From Planctomycetota bacterium (GTDB taxonomy: Bacteria > Planctomycetota > Planctomycetia > Planctomycetales > Planctomycetaceae): a stretch of 64,000 nucleotides of DNA. The translations under genes were made by a program, and so were the position numbers. Each line of letters opens with the position of its first letter. The first letter of the stretch is position 1. Below are positions 37,825 to 47,167 of this stretch, in pieces. The DNA lies in contig JAHZKX010000061.1 of NCBI GenBank assembly GCA_022600195.1, positions 52,284 through 116,283 on the forward strand, in the 5' to 3' direction. The notes below the pieces were generated by a model, which ran no database searches, had not been told where the DNA came from, and saw only the letters and a list, made by a program, of their open reading frames with translations.

Positions 37825-38181
37825 GTGCTCACATATTTTTCAATTGCCAAAGTCGGAGACATTCCAGAAGGGGAAGGCCGCGCATTCCAGGTAGAAGGAC
37901 AGATGGTTGCCGTCTTCCTTAGAGAGGGTGCTTACACAGCCATCAATGACTTCTGCCCGCATCAGGGGGCACCGCTTTCTACGGGATACGTCGATGATGA
38001 GGGCGCGGTCACCTGCCCTTGGCATGCCTGGCGATTCTGTATCAAAGAAGGAACCTGGCTCGATAATCCCCGATCCAAACTACAGGTTCCCGTGTACCCG
38101 ATTCGTATTGAAGGTGATGAGATCCAAGTGGGACTGGAACTCCCTTCCGAAGAATCAGAGGCCCGGGAAACTCAGAGTTGA
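37825..38181 (+). CDS. Rieske [2Fe-2S] ferredoxin-like protein (NirD type)
   Basis: 118 residues from a GTG, 13 bp after the DUF4350 gene. The two Rieske boxes are intact: CPHQG (Cys45 and His47) and CPWHAW (Cys65 and His68), with the expected 15-20 residue gap. There is no membrane helix, so it is a small soluble electron carrier of the NirD/dioxygenase-ferredoxin type. No nitrite reductase or dioxygenase is nearby. It converges with the UPF0173 hydrolase, and their 3' ends overlap by 10 bp. Confidence 0.9.
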   Translation: MLTYFSIAKVGDIPEGEGRAFQVEGQMVAVFLREGAYTAINDFCPHQGAPLSTGYVDDEGAVTCPWHAWRFCIKEGTWLDNPRSKLQVPVYPIRIEGDEIQVGLELPSEESEARETQS

Positions 38182-38855
38182 AATGAGTCTCCTGGCTCCA
38201 ATACGACGGGTTCAGCTGATGTCTGGTTTCGAATTTGATCAGCCCACGCGGCTGCATCCTGTTCAATCAGAGGCCAGGTATTATAGTGCATGGGCATCAC
38301 TCGTTTCGGGGCGATCATTTTGGTTGCTTTAATCGAGTCATCAGGCCCCATTGTAAAATTATCACCAATGGGCAGGATCGCGAGATCCACACCTTCCTCA
38401 CCGATCAGTCTCATATCGGAAAACAGACCAGTATCTGCAGCAAAATAAATTGTTCCCTCTTCTAATTTCAGCAGAATTCCACAAGGACTGCCTCCATTGC
38501 TTCCGTCGGGAAGCATTGAACCGTGATGCGCAATTGTGAGTTTCACCGTTCCAAAATCGTATTTGTGTGCGCCGCCTATGTGCTGCGGATGTACATTTTC
38601 CACACCCTGCTTTCCCATCCACTCAATGATTTCATAATTCGCAATCACCAGCGCATGGGTCCGCTTCGCAATTTCGACTGTATCTCCGACATGATCGCCA
38701 TGTCCATGACTGACGATAATTGCATCAGCTGTCGCCTCGCTCGCCGAAATCGATGCACTTGGATTCCCTGTAAAAAAGGGATCCAGGAGAATTGTTTTAC
38801 CGGCGGATTCAATTTGAAAGGTGGAATGTCCCAACCAGGTAATTTTCGTTCCCAT
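38172..38855 (-). CDS. UPF0173 metal-dependent hydrolase (beta-lactamase fold)
   Basis: ATG 38855 opens the conserved MGTKITWLGHSTFQIE; an upstream ATG at 38924 adds 23 poorly conserved residues. The beta-lactamase-fold metal motif is SHGHGDHVGD (about 53-62), with a His in IAHHGSM, Asp in FAADTGLFSD, and a C-terminal MHYNTWP. This is the YtkL/UPF0173 family, predicted metal-dependent hydrolases with unknown substrates. The protein is about 227 residues, normal for the family. It follows the giant-protein gene on the same strand. Confidence 0.88.
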   Translation of the reverse strand: MGTKITWLGHSTFQIESAGKTILLDPFFTGNPSASISASEATADAIIVSHGHGDHVGDTVEIAKRTHALVIANYEIIEWMGKQGVENVHPQHIGGAHKYDFGTVKLTIAHHGSMLPDGSNGGSPCGILLKLEEGTIYFAADTGLFSDMRLIGEEGVDLAILPIGDNFTMGPDDSIKATKMIAPKRVMPMHYNTWPLIEQDAAAWADQIRNQTSAEPVVLEPGDSFQL

Positions 38856-38930
38856 GTTTGCCTCTGAGGGTGAGAGAAGAAGTTGACTCAAGTTACACAT
38901 CTGCAAGATACAACAGATCGTCAATCAATT

Positions 38931-41900
38931 TCAAGCAGTTTGCTTCACATATCGATAAGCAAAACAGATTACGCCGCTGACAAAACAAACCATCGCGAAA
39001 GCCGCAATCCCTCCACTCAGTAATAACCAGCCGGCCAGACCGATGAAAGTCAAAAGAGCCCCCAACCCTTTTTGAGCTGATGCAGATTGAGGACAACGGG
39101 ACACATACCAGACTAACCCGATTAAGATCAGGCTCCAAAATAAAGTCCAGAGCACGGCGGAACCCATCTCATACGTATTCTCAGATCGCACATTCAAGGC
39201 CAGCTTCGGTTGGCCGTTAATTTTCGAGAATACGAGTTTGTGACCTTTCAAGGGAACGTCAAACTTGAGCGAAATTCCCCCCGCCTGAGTCCAGGCCGTT
39301 TGCTGGTCACCTCTTCCATTTCCAACATCAACTGTGAAGTGATCAACCGGTTGTGGTAATTTGGTCGAGTCTAAATTGCGAATTGTATGTGACTTAAGCG
39401 AAGCAGGCCCACCAAGCGGCAGATTTGGTACTCCTTCCACATCATTCAACTGATTCCATACATTGTTTTTACCTTGTATCGCCTGATTCCTGGCTTCTCG
39501 TTTCTCAAATTGTGCTTTCCACTTACGTGTAACTTCCAATGGAGAATTTGCATTGGGATCTTTTCCCAATCTCTGTTTTTCATTGAGGCCGAATGACGAA
39601 TTATTTGGCATTTGACCTAGTTGTTGAGTACTCAAATTAGATCGAATCTGCTCATTTGCATTCAGTAAGCTTTGCTGCCTTCTGAGAGCACGGCCGTCAG
39701 CCGATTGGGATTTGCCTCCCTTTTGTTTTTTCGCATCTGATTTGTCTTTTCCTGGTGAATAAAAGAAGCCTTTCAGTTGAGATTTGGAATCTGTGATTTC
39801 GTGTGGAAGTCCTGGTTTTCCCAATAGCGTTCCTTTAGAAACTTGCGAAGGCATATTCTGTTTCGTTTGAAGACGAGGTCGATTATTTGCATTGTACAGG
39901 TCCGTATTATTTCCGATGACTAACTGATTAAACGTTTCTTCCGAATCAAAGTCAGTCTGCCCATTATTATCTTTTGAAATTTTGAGTATTTTTTTCCGTT
40001 GTACCTGCCGTTGCTGCTCCTTCAATTGGATTTCACTGATCTGCTGCTTAATCTGATTGCCTTCCCGTCTATTAGTCGGGTTCGCAGCTCGTTCCAGTTT
40101 CTGTTCCAACTGCTTGAAGTTTTTCACAACCAGAGCGCGAACACGATCACTTTTAGTTCCATTGTAAACCGAGTATAAGTTGTTCACATCGTTGCTCAGG
40201 TTGGAGATGCTCAACCCCTCATCGTCAATACTTTCAACGGGAGTCATATTCGTCCGCGGATCATCGAGTAGTGCTGTCGCAGAATAATCGTTGGGAACAT
40301 AAACGGTCCACTTTGTCTGAGCAACTGGAATTCCATAATCGGCATCTTCAGCAGGAATGACTATCTGCGGAGGCTGTAAATCGATTGCTTCTGCTGACCA
40401 ACGGAATGCCCCTTTGGGTAAGGAAGATGCCAGGCGACCTGCCAATATCAAATTCACTGAAAACGAGAGATCTGCTGCACTCCCTTTGGGTAATGCAATC
40501 AGGTAAACGACCTCGTTTTTATTCTTAAGCTTTGCATCATCTTTTAACACGACGGGAGCCGTGGGTACATCTTTTACGAAAGCACTTAATACCTGAGTAT
40601 TTTCTGGAAGTCGAACTGCCAGAAATTGTCGTGAACGATTTCGTATTCGATAGTCTGCATGTGTTTTCCAACTACCATCATTCGCCAGAACCGTCGTCAA
40701 TTCTGCCAGGTTTACGGCAGCGGCTGCTCCCTGATCGGCCTGAAACTGTTGAATCTGATAAGTTGGCGGTTTGCCATTCCGAATGATACGTGCCAATTCC
40801 ATTGCCTGATTTGCCAATGAATCATTAATTTTCAAAGGCATTTCCTGGCGATCTATGCTTGCGATATTTTCCGGATTCATCAAAGAAAGGCGAGCCCATG
40901 AATGATTTACAAGCATCAGAAAGTGTTGTTGAATTTCTAATTCAGTAGTCTGTGGATCAACTTTTCCACTGGTATCCATGACTCGCACTTGTGGAATCTC
41001 GATCTGACCGGAAATTGGCGGGGACAGAGTCGATTCAGCAGTGATGAAGTAAGAACCTTCGACGGAATCCTGCAGAGAAACAGTCCATTGCACAACAGTT
41101 CCACCAATCACTCGTTTATCCACTTGACGAATCGATTCTCCACGAAAATCAAGATGCTCGCCTAACCAGGCAGGTGTCGTAAATGAGAATTTGTCTGTCG
41201 CAGCCCCCTGAATGGACCAGCGAATTCCCACGGTATGACTTACAGAAACATTTCCAACGGTTGTCATCACCAGCGAGTTGGCTGTAATTACAGGCTGTGC
41301 CGGAGAAAGATCCAGTTTTATCCACTCAGGCAATTCGGCCGACGAGCGGAATGCAAACTGAGGTAATCGAGATTGCTGTCCTTTTAACTCGGCAGACAGA
41401 TCATCAGCCGAAATCGCGCGCCAATCTTTTAATTCCGGTGCACGAGCTACCAGAGATTCATCACACCAGATAGCAAGATCACTTCGAACGGAAGAAACTC
41501 CCAACGGTGTAGGCATCATCACTTCTGCTTCGCGCTGGTTCCCTTCGCGAGGAATCACACCATCAAAAACAACTTCGACCTGATTTGTTTTCAACTCCTT
41601 AAATTCAAACACCAGCACCCGCATATCGTCGGCGTTCTGTTCAATAACATACCAGTCATCAAGGCCTGCAGCGTTCACGTTCAAAACCAGATAAGTTTCG
41701 GGAAGTTCCACCACAAATGTGGACTCTGGAATTCCCTTGAGTTGATAACGCACCCTGCTGGAAAGGCTCATTTTCCGCGGCAAAACTAAAATAGCATGTT
41801 CGGCAATCGCCTGTTTTTCCGCCTGTCTTCTGGTCACAAGAAACCGAAGCGTCAGAGGTCGTCGGGAATAACGGTATGCCCATTGTGGACTTAGAGTTTG

Positions 41901-44900
41901 TCCAGCATTTTTTAGTAAGGGAGAAGACGTTTGTGGATTCAGAAATTGTCGCGAATCAATCTGAATCGCTCCCACGATCTCTTCTGGTCGCACTTGAAAC
42001 TGTGAGGCCGAATAGACACCAACGGTACCTGTTTCATTCGTGATATTTTCAGGTACGATTTCAGGCAGGCCAACGGAACGGGCTTGCTTACCAATCGACA
42101 ACGGTTGAAAGGCGACGACATTGACCTGAGTAGTATCTTTCACATCACGTCTTAAGAAAATCTTGATGCGACGTGCTTCGCCGGTTCCTACTATTTCCCA
42201 GCCACCGACATCCGGACCACTAACCGATTGAATACGTAACTCTTCGGATATTTTCAAATCTGCCTGATTAATTTCCCCTTGTCGGATACGGTATTGATGT
42301 TCGCTCTGCAGCTTCATACCCGCATCTTGAATGATCGCCGCCAGTGTTGATTTACATTGCACGACTCCCTGAATGGCACCTCGGGCTTCTGCCGGTCGCC
42401 AGGCAATTTGGATATCGCCTCCCTGATCGATGGGAAGTTCCAGAACTGCTTTCTCTGAAACCATCTTTTTGCGATAAGAGGCTCTGGTGCCTGTCACACT
42501 GATTTGCGACTTGGGATCAGGCAATTCCAGAGTCAGTCGGCCACTGGCTACCGCTAACAGATCAATGTGAAAACTACCTGCGATTCCCGTCTGTTGTGCA
42601 GGAAGATCGAATTCCAGATCTAGCAGATGCAAACCTGGTTTGGCTATGACGATGGAATAAAAATGTTCTGCGACTGATTTTTTTGCGCTGAGCTTATGCT
42701 GTGGATAGTTTAGCAGCGTTGCGGTCTTCCCGTCCAGGAGTGCGCTGCTCATGGCGACTTGTCCTAATGGTAATGGTAGAGTGACAGGCTGATTGCCAAC
42801 CGTGTGAATCACCAGACGTCCCTTGACATGCACAACTGCCTGACCTGGTGCTGCCCCCGGCTCTATTTTGGCAGCATAAAGTGCCTGGCTGATGGCACCT
42901 ACTGAGGTGACTGCCTGATTCACTGGCTGCTCAGGGTTTGCCGCATTCCAGAGTTTCGTAAATTCTTCTCGTGACAGAAAAATCCGCTGCGAACTTAAAG
43001 GGTCAGTGCCTGCTTCATAGGGTACCACCAGATCCTGAGGCAACCGGGGCTCAATCGTTGGCTTCTTTTGAGCAAAAACAGACGCTGATTCAAATAATAA
43101 ACTACTCAGTATGATCAATGACACAACCGTTGCTTTTTTATTATTCGACGAGGGAAGTAATGCTTTGATCTCTGAACTCAGTTTGCGGATAATCCATTCC
43201 CCTATCCAGAAACCAGCTGCCAGCACAGAACCCCAAAAGATGCCATCCAGTATTGTCTGATACTTGACAGGAATTAGTGCACTGCAAGCGAATGGCAACA
43301 GCAGACCGATGAGAACCAAAGTCAGTTTTCTTAAACAGGAAATTCCCCGCATAAGCCAGGACAACCAGAATACAGCTGCTATGACTGCCACGAAGATTCT
43401 CTGACTCTTCTGTTTCTCCTGGAGAGAGACAGCCAGCGCCAACGGTTTTTCTTGAGGTTCTCCATAATATTGAAAAGACAGCGAGCGGAAACCATCTGGT
43501 TCCGGTAAAGGAGCCACGACTGATAATCGTCCGCCTAATGCTTTTGCCGGACGTGCTTCAGCTGGTTTTCCAGTTCCTTCTTTTTTGGCAGACTCTCCGG
43601 CTTGAATCGCGGGAAGGCCGTTCTGTCGCTGTCCTCCAAGCCCTCCACCAAACCCCCCTTGTGTTCCACGAGAAAATGTCTGGCCACCTTCGATTCGCCT
43701 CTTAGATCCTGTGATCAGTTTTTTATTTTCCAGATCCTCTGGGTTCACGAGCAAAGGCGAACTTTGAGGCTTTTTACCCATACCCAGTTGAGTTCTTCCA
43801 AACCCAGATGCTGATGTAGGGTTACTACTCGCTAATGGTTGAGACGTCGCTGGAGCGGCCATTTCCTCTTGAACATCTAAGTCAAATTCGACCTTTGATC
43901 CACCAGTAAAATTAGTATCGTCTGAACTTCCTTGCGTGAATTGAATCCGCCCTGGGGAACGCCTGGCAGCTTCACGGGATTGTTGGACTGCGGGCAACAT
44001 TAATGCGATTAGCACGGCCATAAAACAAAAACCGCCGATCAAGGAAGCCGCGCCGGTAAATCCTCCTCTACGAAACGCGTACGTACAAATCAATAGCACA
44101 ATCGACACAAAGAAGAGAACAAAGGCTCTACCCAGAATATCTCTCGTTGAAAGAAGGGAAACCTGTTGACGAATCGTTTCAATCATTCCGAAATGGGTCA
44201 ATGGTTGATCTGGTACGAAATCTCCTGTGCTCTCCGAAATATATATTTCATCCGGATACAGAATGGACCATGATTGATTTAGAATCTTTAAGGGTTGGAT
44301 CAATCCCGTTCCATCGACGACAGCAACCTGTGGGGGGCTTTGTGAAAATTGTCGTGTTTTATGTACCGGCGCCCGGTTTGCATCATACAACAGTTTCAAA
44401 GTGTGAGTGCCGTCAGCTCGACTGTCCGCAGAAACGGGAACTATGAAAGCCTGACCTGTATCACGAACTTCAACCGGTTTCTCATTCACAAGAGCAGATA
44501 ATAATTGAGACTGATCTGGTAAAATGACCCGTAGAGATTGAATGCCCACCGCAGAAAAAACCAGGAGTGCCTCGTTTTGAACTTCACCTGCATTTCCTAA
44601 TACACTTTTCAGGATAAGTTGATGAGCAATTGCGGTCGGCACGGCTGTCTGATCAAAACGGGTTTCCTCAGCCTGAATTTCGTGCCCGACTCCGACATAC
44701 CTGTAAGCGGCTACGATTCGTTCCCGTGGCTGATACGACACAGGATGTTGTAATTCGGCCGCGTCAATCGATGTCAGCGACTGACCTCGCAAGCCAGTCG
44801 CTTGAATTTTTAATCGCTGATCTCCCTCGGCTTCAAACGCGACTTCACCATATTGCCGATCTGCAGACATAATCTGCAGTTGAGGAATTTTCACGATCTC

Positions 44901-47072
44901 CCCCACCTTCCGCGACTGTTCTACCGTCACTGCCAGAATCTGTTTCCCACTTAATCGTCGATCCATTTTCAACGTCCAGACGCGAACTCCATTTTTTGGT
45001 TCATCGGCGACTTGCTCGATAATTTTGCCCGACGTCTTTATCAGTCGAAATTGTAGATCTGTTCCCGCGCTTTCAGGAAGTGCCACCATTAATGTACGAT
45101 AACTTCCTCGCTCCACATTCAGTGTCGCTTCGAAATGAGAAAACAGAGTCGTCTGATCCAGCCTGACATATTGTAAATGGTGTGCAGCTAATTGAAGTGG
45201 CTTTCGAGAGACAGACATACTGCCCGCATAGTTATCGTCCTGATACTGGTACCCGAAGCGCATCCTGGGAAGCTGTTCCTGTATCGGTTCCAGATTCGTC
45301 AGCCCACTGGGAATCAGATCCCAGTCGCTATTGGCATTTATGACAATCGAACCTTCCAGAATTTTTGCCTGAGGTAATTCAATTTCAGGAAGTTTCAGCA
45401 ACTGACTGTCCGCTTCCGGAGGCCAGTTTTCCAGGTCACGATGGGCTAGCACCATTACTTTGGCTTCCGTATTTGCGGAGAGCGCTTTGGGAAAGGTGAG
45501 TCGTATGAATTTACTGCCGGCTTCTCGAGAAGATTCTTTCCAATCGATATTTTTGTTTTCTAGAGTTGCTCCCAATATCGTCCATTCGGCTGGAATCTTC
45601 ATTTGAAATTCGAACAGAGGTGCGAACAGACTTTCTACCGTTGTGACCAATCGTAAATCCATACCCTGCTCATTGATCTCAACAACAGTGGAAGCAGCCA
45701 TCTGCACTTCAGACCGTTTTTCCTGCGTAATCAGAGTGATTCTGAATTTTGGTTGCCAGAAATCATAATTCAGTCCGGGATTCACTGCAGTGCGAACGGG
45801 CGTGCCTTTGTGTTTTGGATTCTTTTCTAGAACCTGTCGTCTAACACCTTCGGCCTGCTCCACCTGTAAACGAACGCCTAAAGGATAGCGAATTAATACA
45901 GATCCCACGTGGGAATTTACTTTTTCAATGTAGAGATCGGGGACTTTCCAGGCTTGATCCGTTTCTGTTGTCATCACACCACGACAGAGAATTTTTCGCT
46001 CACCTTCAATGGGTTGACGATAATTCAAAGTAATCTCAGTTCGACGTCGATCTTTCATACTGTCGTTTAAGACCCAGGATTCCAGACCCGTTGATTCCAC
46101 ACTGACAATTTCCAGAGATTGAGGAACACTGAGTACAATTTGATCCAGAGACTGACCGTAGATATTTAGAGCCGACTGTGCCTGCCAGGCAACTTTTCCC
46201 GGACTCACCGAAACACCGATCGCACTTCGGGCAAACACCAGCGAATCATTTGATTGTTGACGAGCCTGCTCTGTCATTTTCAAACTCACCTGACCTTCGC
46301 CGCCAATAGGAAATTCGTAGACTCTTTTTTTATCAGCGGGAGCAGACAAACTTACCTTTAAATCATTGACGATGAGGTGCTGGTTTGAAGGAATTTCTAT
46401 CTTGAAGTGACTGGCAATACGAGGCAGGAGTTGAAACTGGGCAACCTGATCGCTGCCTACGGTATTCAGTGGTGCTGACAATTTTAACACAAGTTGATGT
46501 TCGCCTGGATGCTGACTAAACAACTGCAACATGGTCGTTTTCCCTGTCGAGCGTGCAATCATCGCTGGTTTTTGATCCAAGGTTACCGCTTCAACCGCTA
46601 ACCCATTTAAAGGCAGGTTGATCATTGACAGCTTCTGTTTAAATTGTCGGAACGAAATCGTTGCTTCAATTAATATCTGACGATCCGAACTTACTGCCCG
46701 ATACGTCGCAGCATGGAGGATGATATTGGACTGTGGTATCTCAACACCGCCGGAATTCACCATGGCCTGTTTTTTTAATGATTCATATTGTGCCCGCGGT
46801 AGCAACACTCCACTGCGATCACGGTTTATTAAGGCGTCCAACTGATCTATTGGAATATAAACGGCAGTTTTAGGCCATTTTTTTGATTCGAGATTCGAAG
46901 CATTTTTTTTGATCACGGTCTTCTGTGCAGAGACAAGTTGTTGATCAAATGAACCCAGACAGACAATGCAACTTACCAAACACATCAAAAAACTCAGAAA
47001 GCCTTTATGATGAAGAAATAGCCGATGCGAATCGGTTGTGATCTGGCAAGATTTTTTCGTATTCAGAATCAT
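38931..47072 (-). CDS. Giant exported protein: two fused copies of an uncharacterised architecture
   Basis: About 2713 residues from ATG 47072 (GAGG 6 nt upstream; ATG 47084 is alternative). A signal peptide precedes IPIDQLDALINRDRSGVLLP near residue 73. Each half has the same plan: a 'VP..L..L...P..EY..L' motif, a long beta-rich region with LDGK/LDQKPA and G-x-H-x-L motifs, then a cluster of membrane helices (about 1224-1310 and 2630-2705). The second half opens with a signal-peptide-like segment ending SASVFAQKKP (about 1310-1336), then VPYEAGTDPLSSQ. Segment LIALMLPAVQQSREAARRS (about 1018-1036) looks like a DUF1559 prepilin. Gly-rich (about 1130-1180) and Gln/Asn-rich (about 2290-2550) linkers occur. 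I do not recognise the family. The next upstream gene is a paralogue. Confidence 0.8.
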   Translation of the reverse strand: MILNTKKSCQITTDSHRLFLHHKGFLSFLMCLVSCIVCLGSFDQQLVSAQKTVIKKNASNLESKKWPKTAVYIPIDQLDALINRDRSGVLLPRAQYESLKKQAMVNSGGVEIPQSNIILHAATYRAVSSDRQILIEATISFRQFKQKLSMINLPLNGLAVEAVTLDQKPAMIARSTGKTTMLQLFSQHPGEHQLVLKLSAPLNTVGSDQVAQFQLLPRIASHFKIEIPSNQHLIVNDLKVSLSAPADKKRVYEFPIGGEGQVSLKMTEQARQQSNDSLVFARSAIGVSVSPGKVAWQAQSALNIYGQSLDQIVLSVPQSLEIVSVESTGLESWVLNDSMKDRRRTEITLNYRQPIEGERKILCRGVMTTETDQAWKVPDLYIEKVNSHVGSVLIRYPLGVRLQVEQAEGVRRQVLEKNPKHKGTPVRTAVNPGLNYDFWQPKFRITLITQEKRSEVQMAASTVVEINEQGMDLRLVTTVESLFAPLFEFQMKIPAEWTILGATLENKNIDWKESSREAGSKFIRLTFPKALSANTEAKVMVLAHRDLENWPPEADSQLLKLPEIELPQAKILEGSIVINANSDWDLIPSGLTNLEPIQEQLPRMRFGYQYQDDNYAGSMSVSRKPLQLAAHHLQYVRLDQTTLFSHFEATLNVERGSYRTLMVALPESAGTDLQFRLIKTSGKIIEQVADEPKNGVRVWTLKMDRRLSGKQILAVTVEQSRKVGEIVKIPQLQIMSADRQYGEVAFEAEGDQRLKIQATGLRGQSLTSIDAAELQHPVSYQPRERIVAAYRYVGVGHEIQAEETRFDQTAVPTAIAHQLILKSVLGNAGEVQNEALLVFSAVGIQSLRVILPDQSQLLSALVNEKPVEVRDTGQAFIVPVSADSRADGTHTLKLLYDANRAPVHKTRQFSQSPPQVAVVDGTGLIQPLKILNQSWSILYPDEIYISESTGDFVPDQPLTHFGMIETIRQQVSLLSTRDILGRAFVLFFVSIVLLICTYAFRRGGFTGAASLIGGFCFMAVLIALMLPAVQQSREAARRSPGRIQFTQGSSDDTNFTGGSKVEFDLDVQEEMAAPATSQPLASSNPTSASGFGRTQLGMGKKPQSSPLLVNPEDLENKKLITGSKRRIEGGQTFSRGTQGGFGGGLGGQRQNGLPAIQAGESAKKEGTGKPAEARPAKALGGRLSVVAPLPEPDGFRSLSFQYYGEPQEKPLALAVSLQEKQKSQRIFVAVIAAVFWLSWLMRGISCLRKLTLVLIGLLLPFACSALIPVKYQTILDGIFWGSVLAAGFWIGEWIIRKLSSEIKALLPSSNNKKATVVSLIILSSLLFESASVFAQKKPTIEPRLPQDLVVPYEAGTDPLSSQRIFLSREEFTKLWNAANPEQPVNQAVTSVGAISQALYAAKIEPGAAPGQAVVHVKGRLVIHTVGNQPVTLPLPLGQVAMSSALLDGKTATLLNYPQHKLSAKKSVAEHFYSIVIAKPGLHLLDLEFDLPAQQTGIAGSFHIDLLAVASGRLTLELPDPKSQISVTGTRASYRKKMVSEKAVLELPIDQGGDIQIAWRPAEARGAIQGVVQCKSTLAAIIQDAGMKLQSEHQYRIRQGEINQADLKISEELRIQSVSGPDVGGWEIVGTGEARRIKIFLRRDVKDTTQVNVVAFQPLSIGKQARSVGLPEIVPENITNETGTVGVYSASQFQVRPEEIVGAIQIDSRQFLNPQTSSPLLKNAGQTLSPQWAYRYSRRPLTLRFLVTRRQAEKQAIAEHAILVLPRKMSLSSRVRYQLKGIPESTFVVELPETYLVLNVNAAGLDDWYVIEQNADDMRVLVFEFKELKTNQVEVVFDGVIPREGNQREAEVMMPTPLGVSSVRSDLAIWCDESLVARAPELKDWRAISADDLSAELKGQQSRLPQFAFRSSAELPEWIKLDLSPAQPVITANSLVMTTVGNVSVSHTVGIRWSIQGAATDKFSFTTPAWLGEHLDFRGESIRQVDKRVIGGTVVQWTVSLQDSVEGSYFITAESTLSPPISGQIEIPQVRVMDTSGKVDPQTTELEIQQHFLMLVNHSWARLSLMNPENIASIDRQEMPLKINDSLANQAMELARIIRNGKPPTYQIQQFQADQGAAAAVNLAELTTVLANDGSWKTHADYRIRNRSRQFLAVRLPENTQVLSAFVKDVPTAPVVLKDDAKLKNKNEVVYLIALPKGSAADLSFSVNLILAGRLASSLPKGAFRWSAEAIDLQPPQIVIPAEDADYGIPVAQTKWTVYVPNDYSATALLDDPRTNMTPVESIDDEGLSISNLSNDVNNLYSVYNGTKSDRVRALVVKNFKQLEQKLERAANPTNRREGNQIKQQISEIQLKEQQRQVQRKKILKISKDNNGQTDFDSEETFNQLVIGNNTDLYNANNRPRLQTKQNMPSQVSKGTLLGKPGLPHEITDSKSQLKGFFYSPGKDKSDAKKQKGGKSQSADGRALRRQQSLLNANEQIRSNLSTQQLGQMPNNSSFGLNEKQRLGKDPNANSPLEVTRKWKAQFEKREARNQAIQGKNNVWNQLNDVEGVPNLPLGGPASLKSHTIRNLDSTKLPQPVDHFTVDVGNGRGDQQTAWTQAGGISLKFDVPLKGHKLVFSKINGQPKLALNVRSENTYEMGSAVLWTLFWSLILIGLVWYVSRCPQSASAQKGLGALLTFIGLAGWLLLSGGIAAFAMVCFVSGVICFAYRYVKQTA

Positions 47073-47167
47073 GGCGAACCTCATAGAAGTTTGTCGCTCA
47101 CTATTTGTCTTATTTATTCACACATTAACGATGCTTGTCTTTGGTAAAACAGCATCACAAATTGGCT

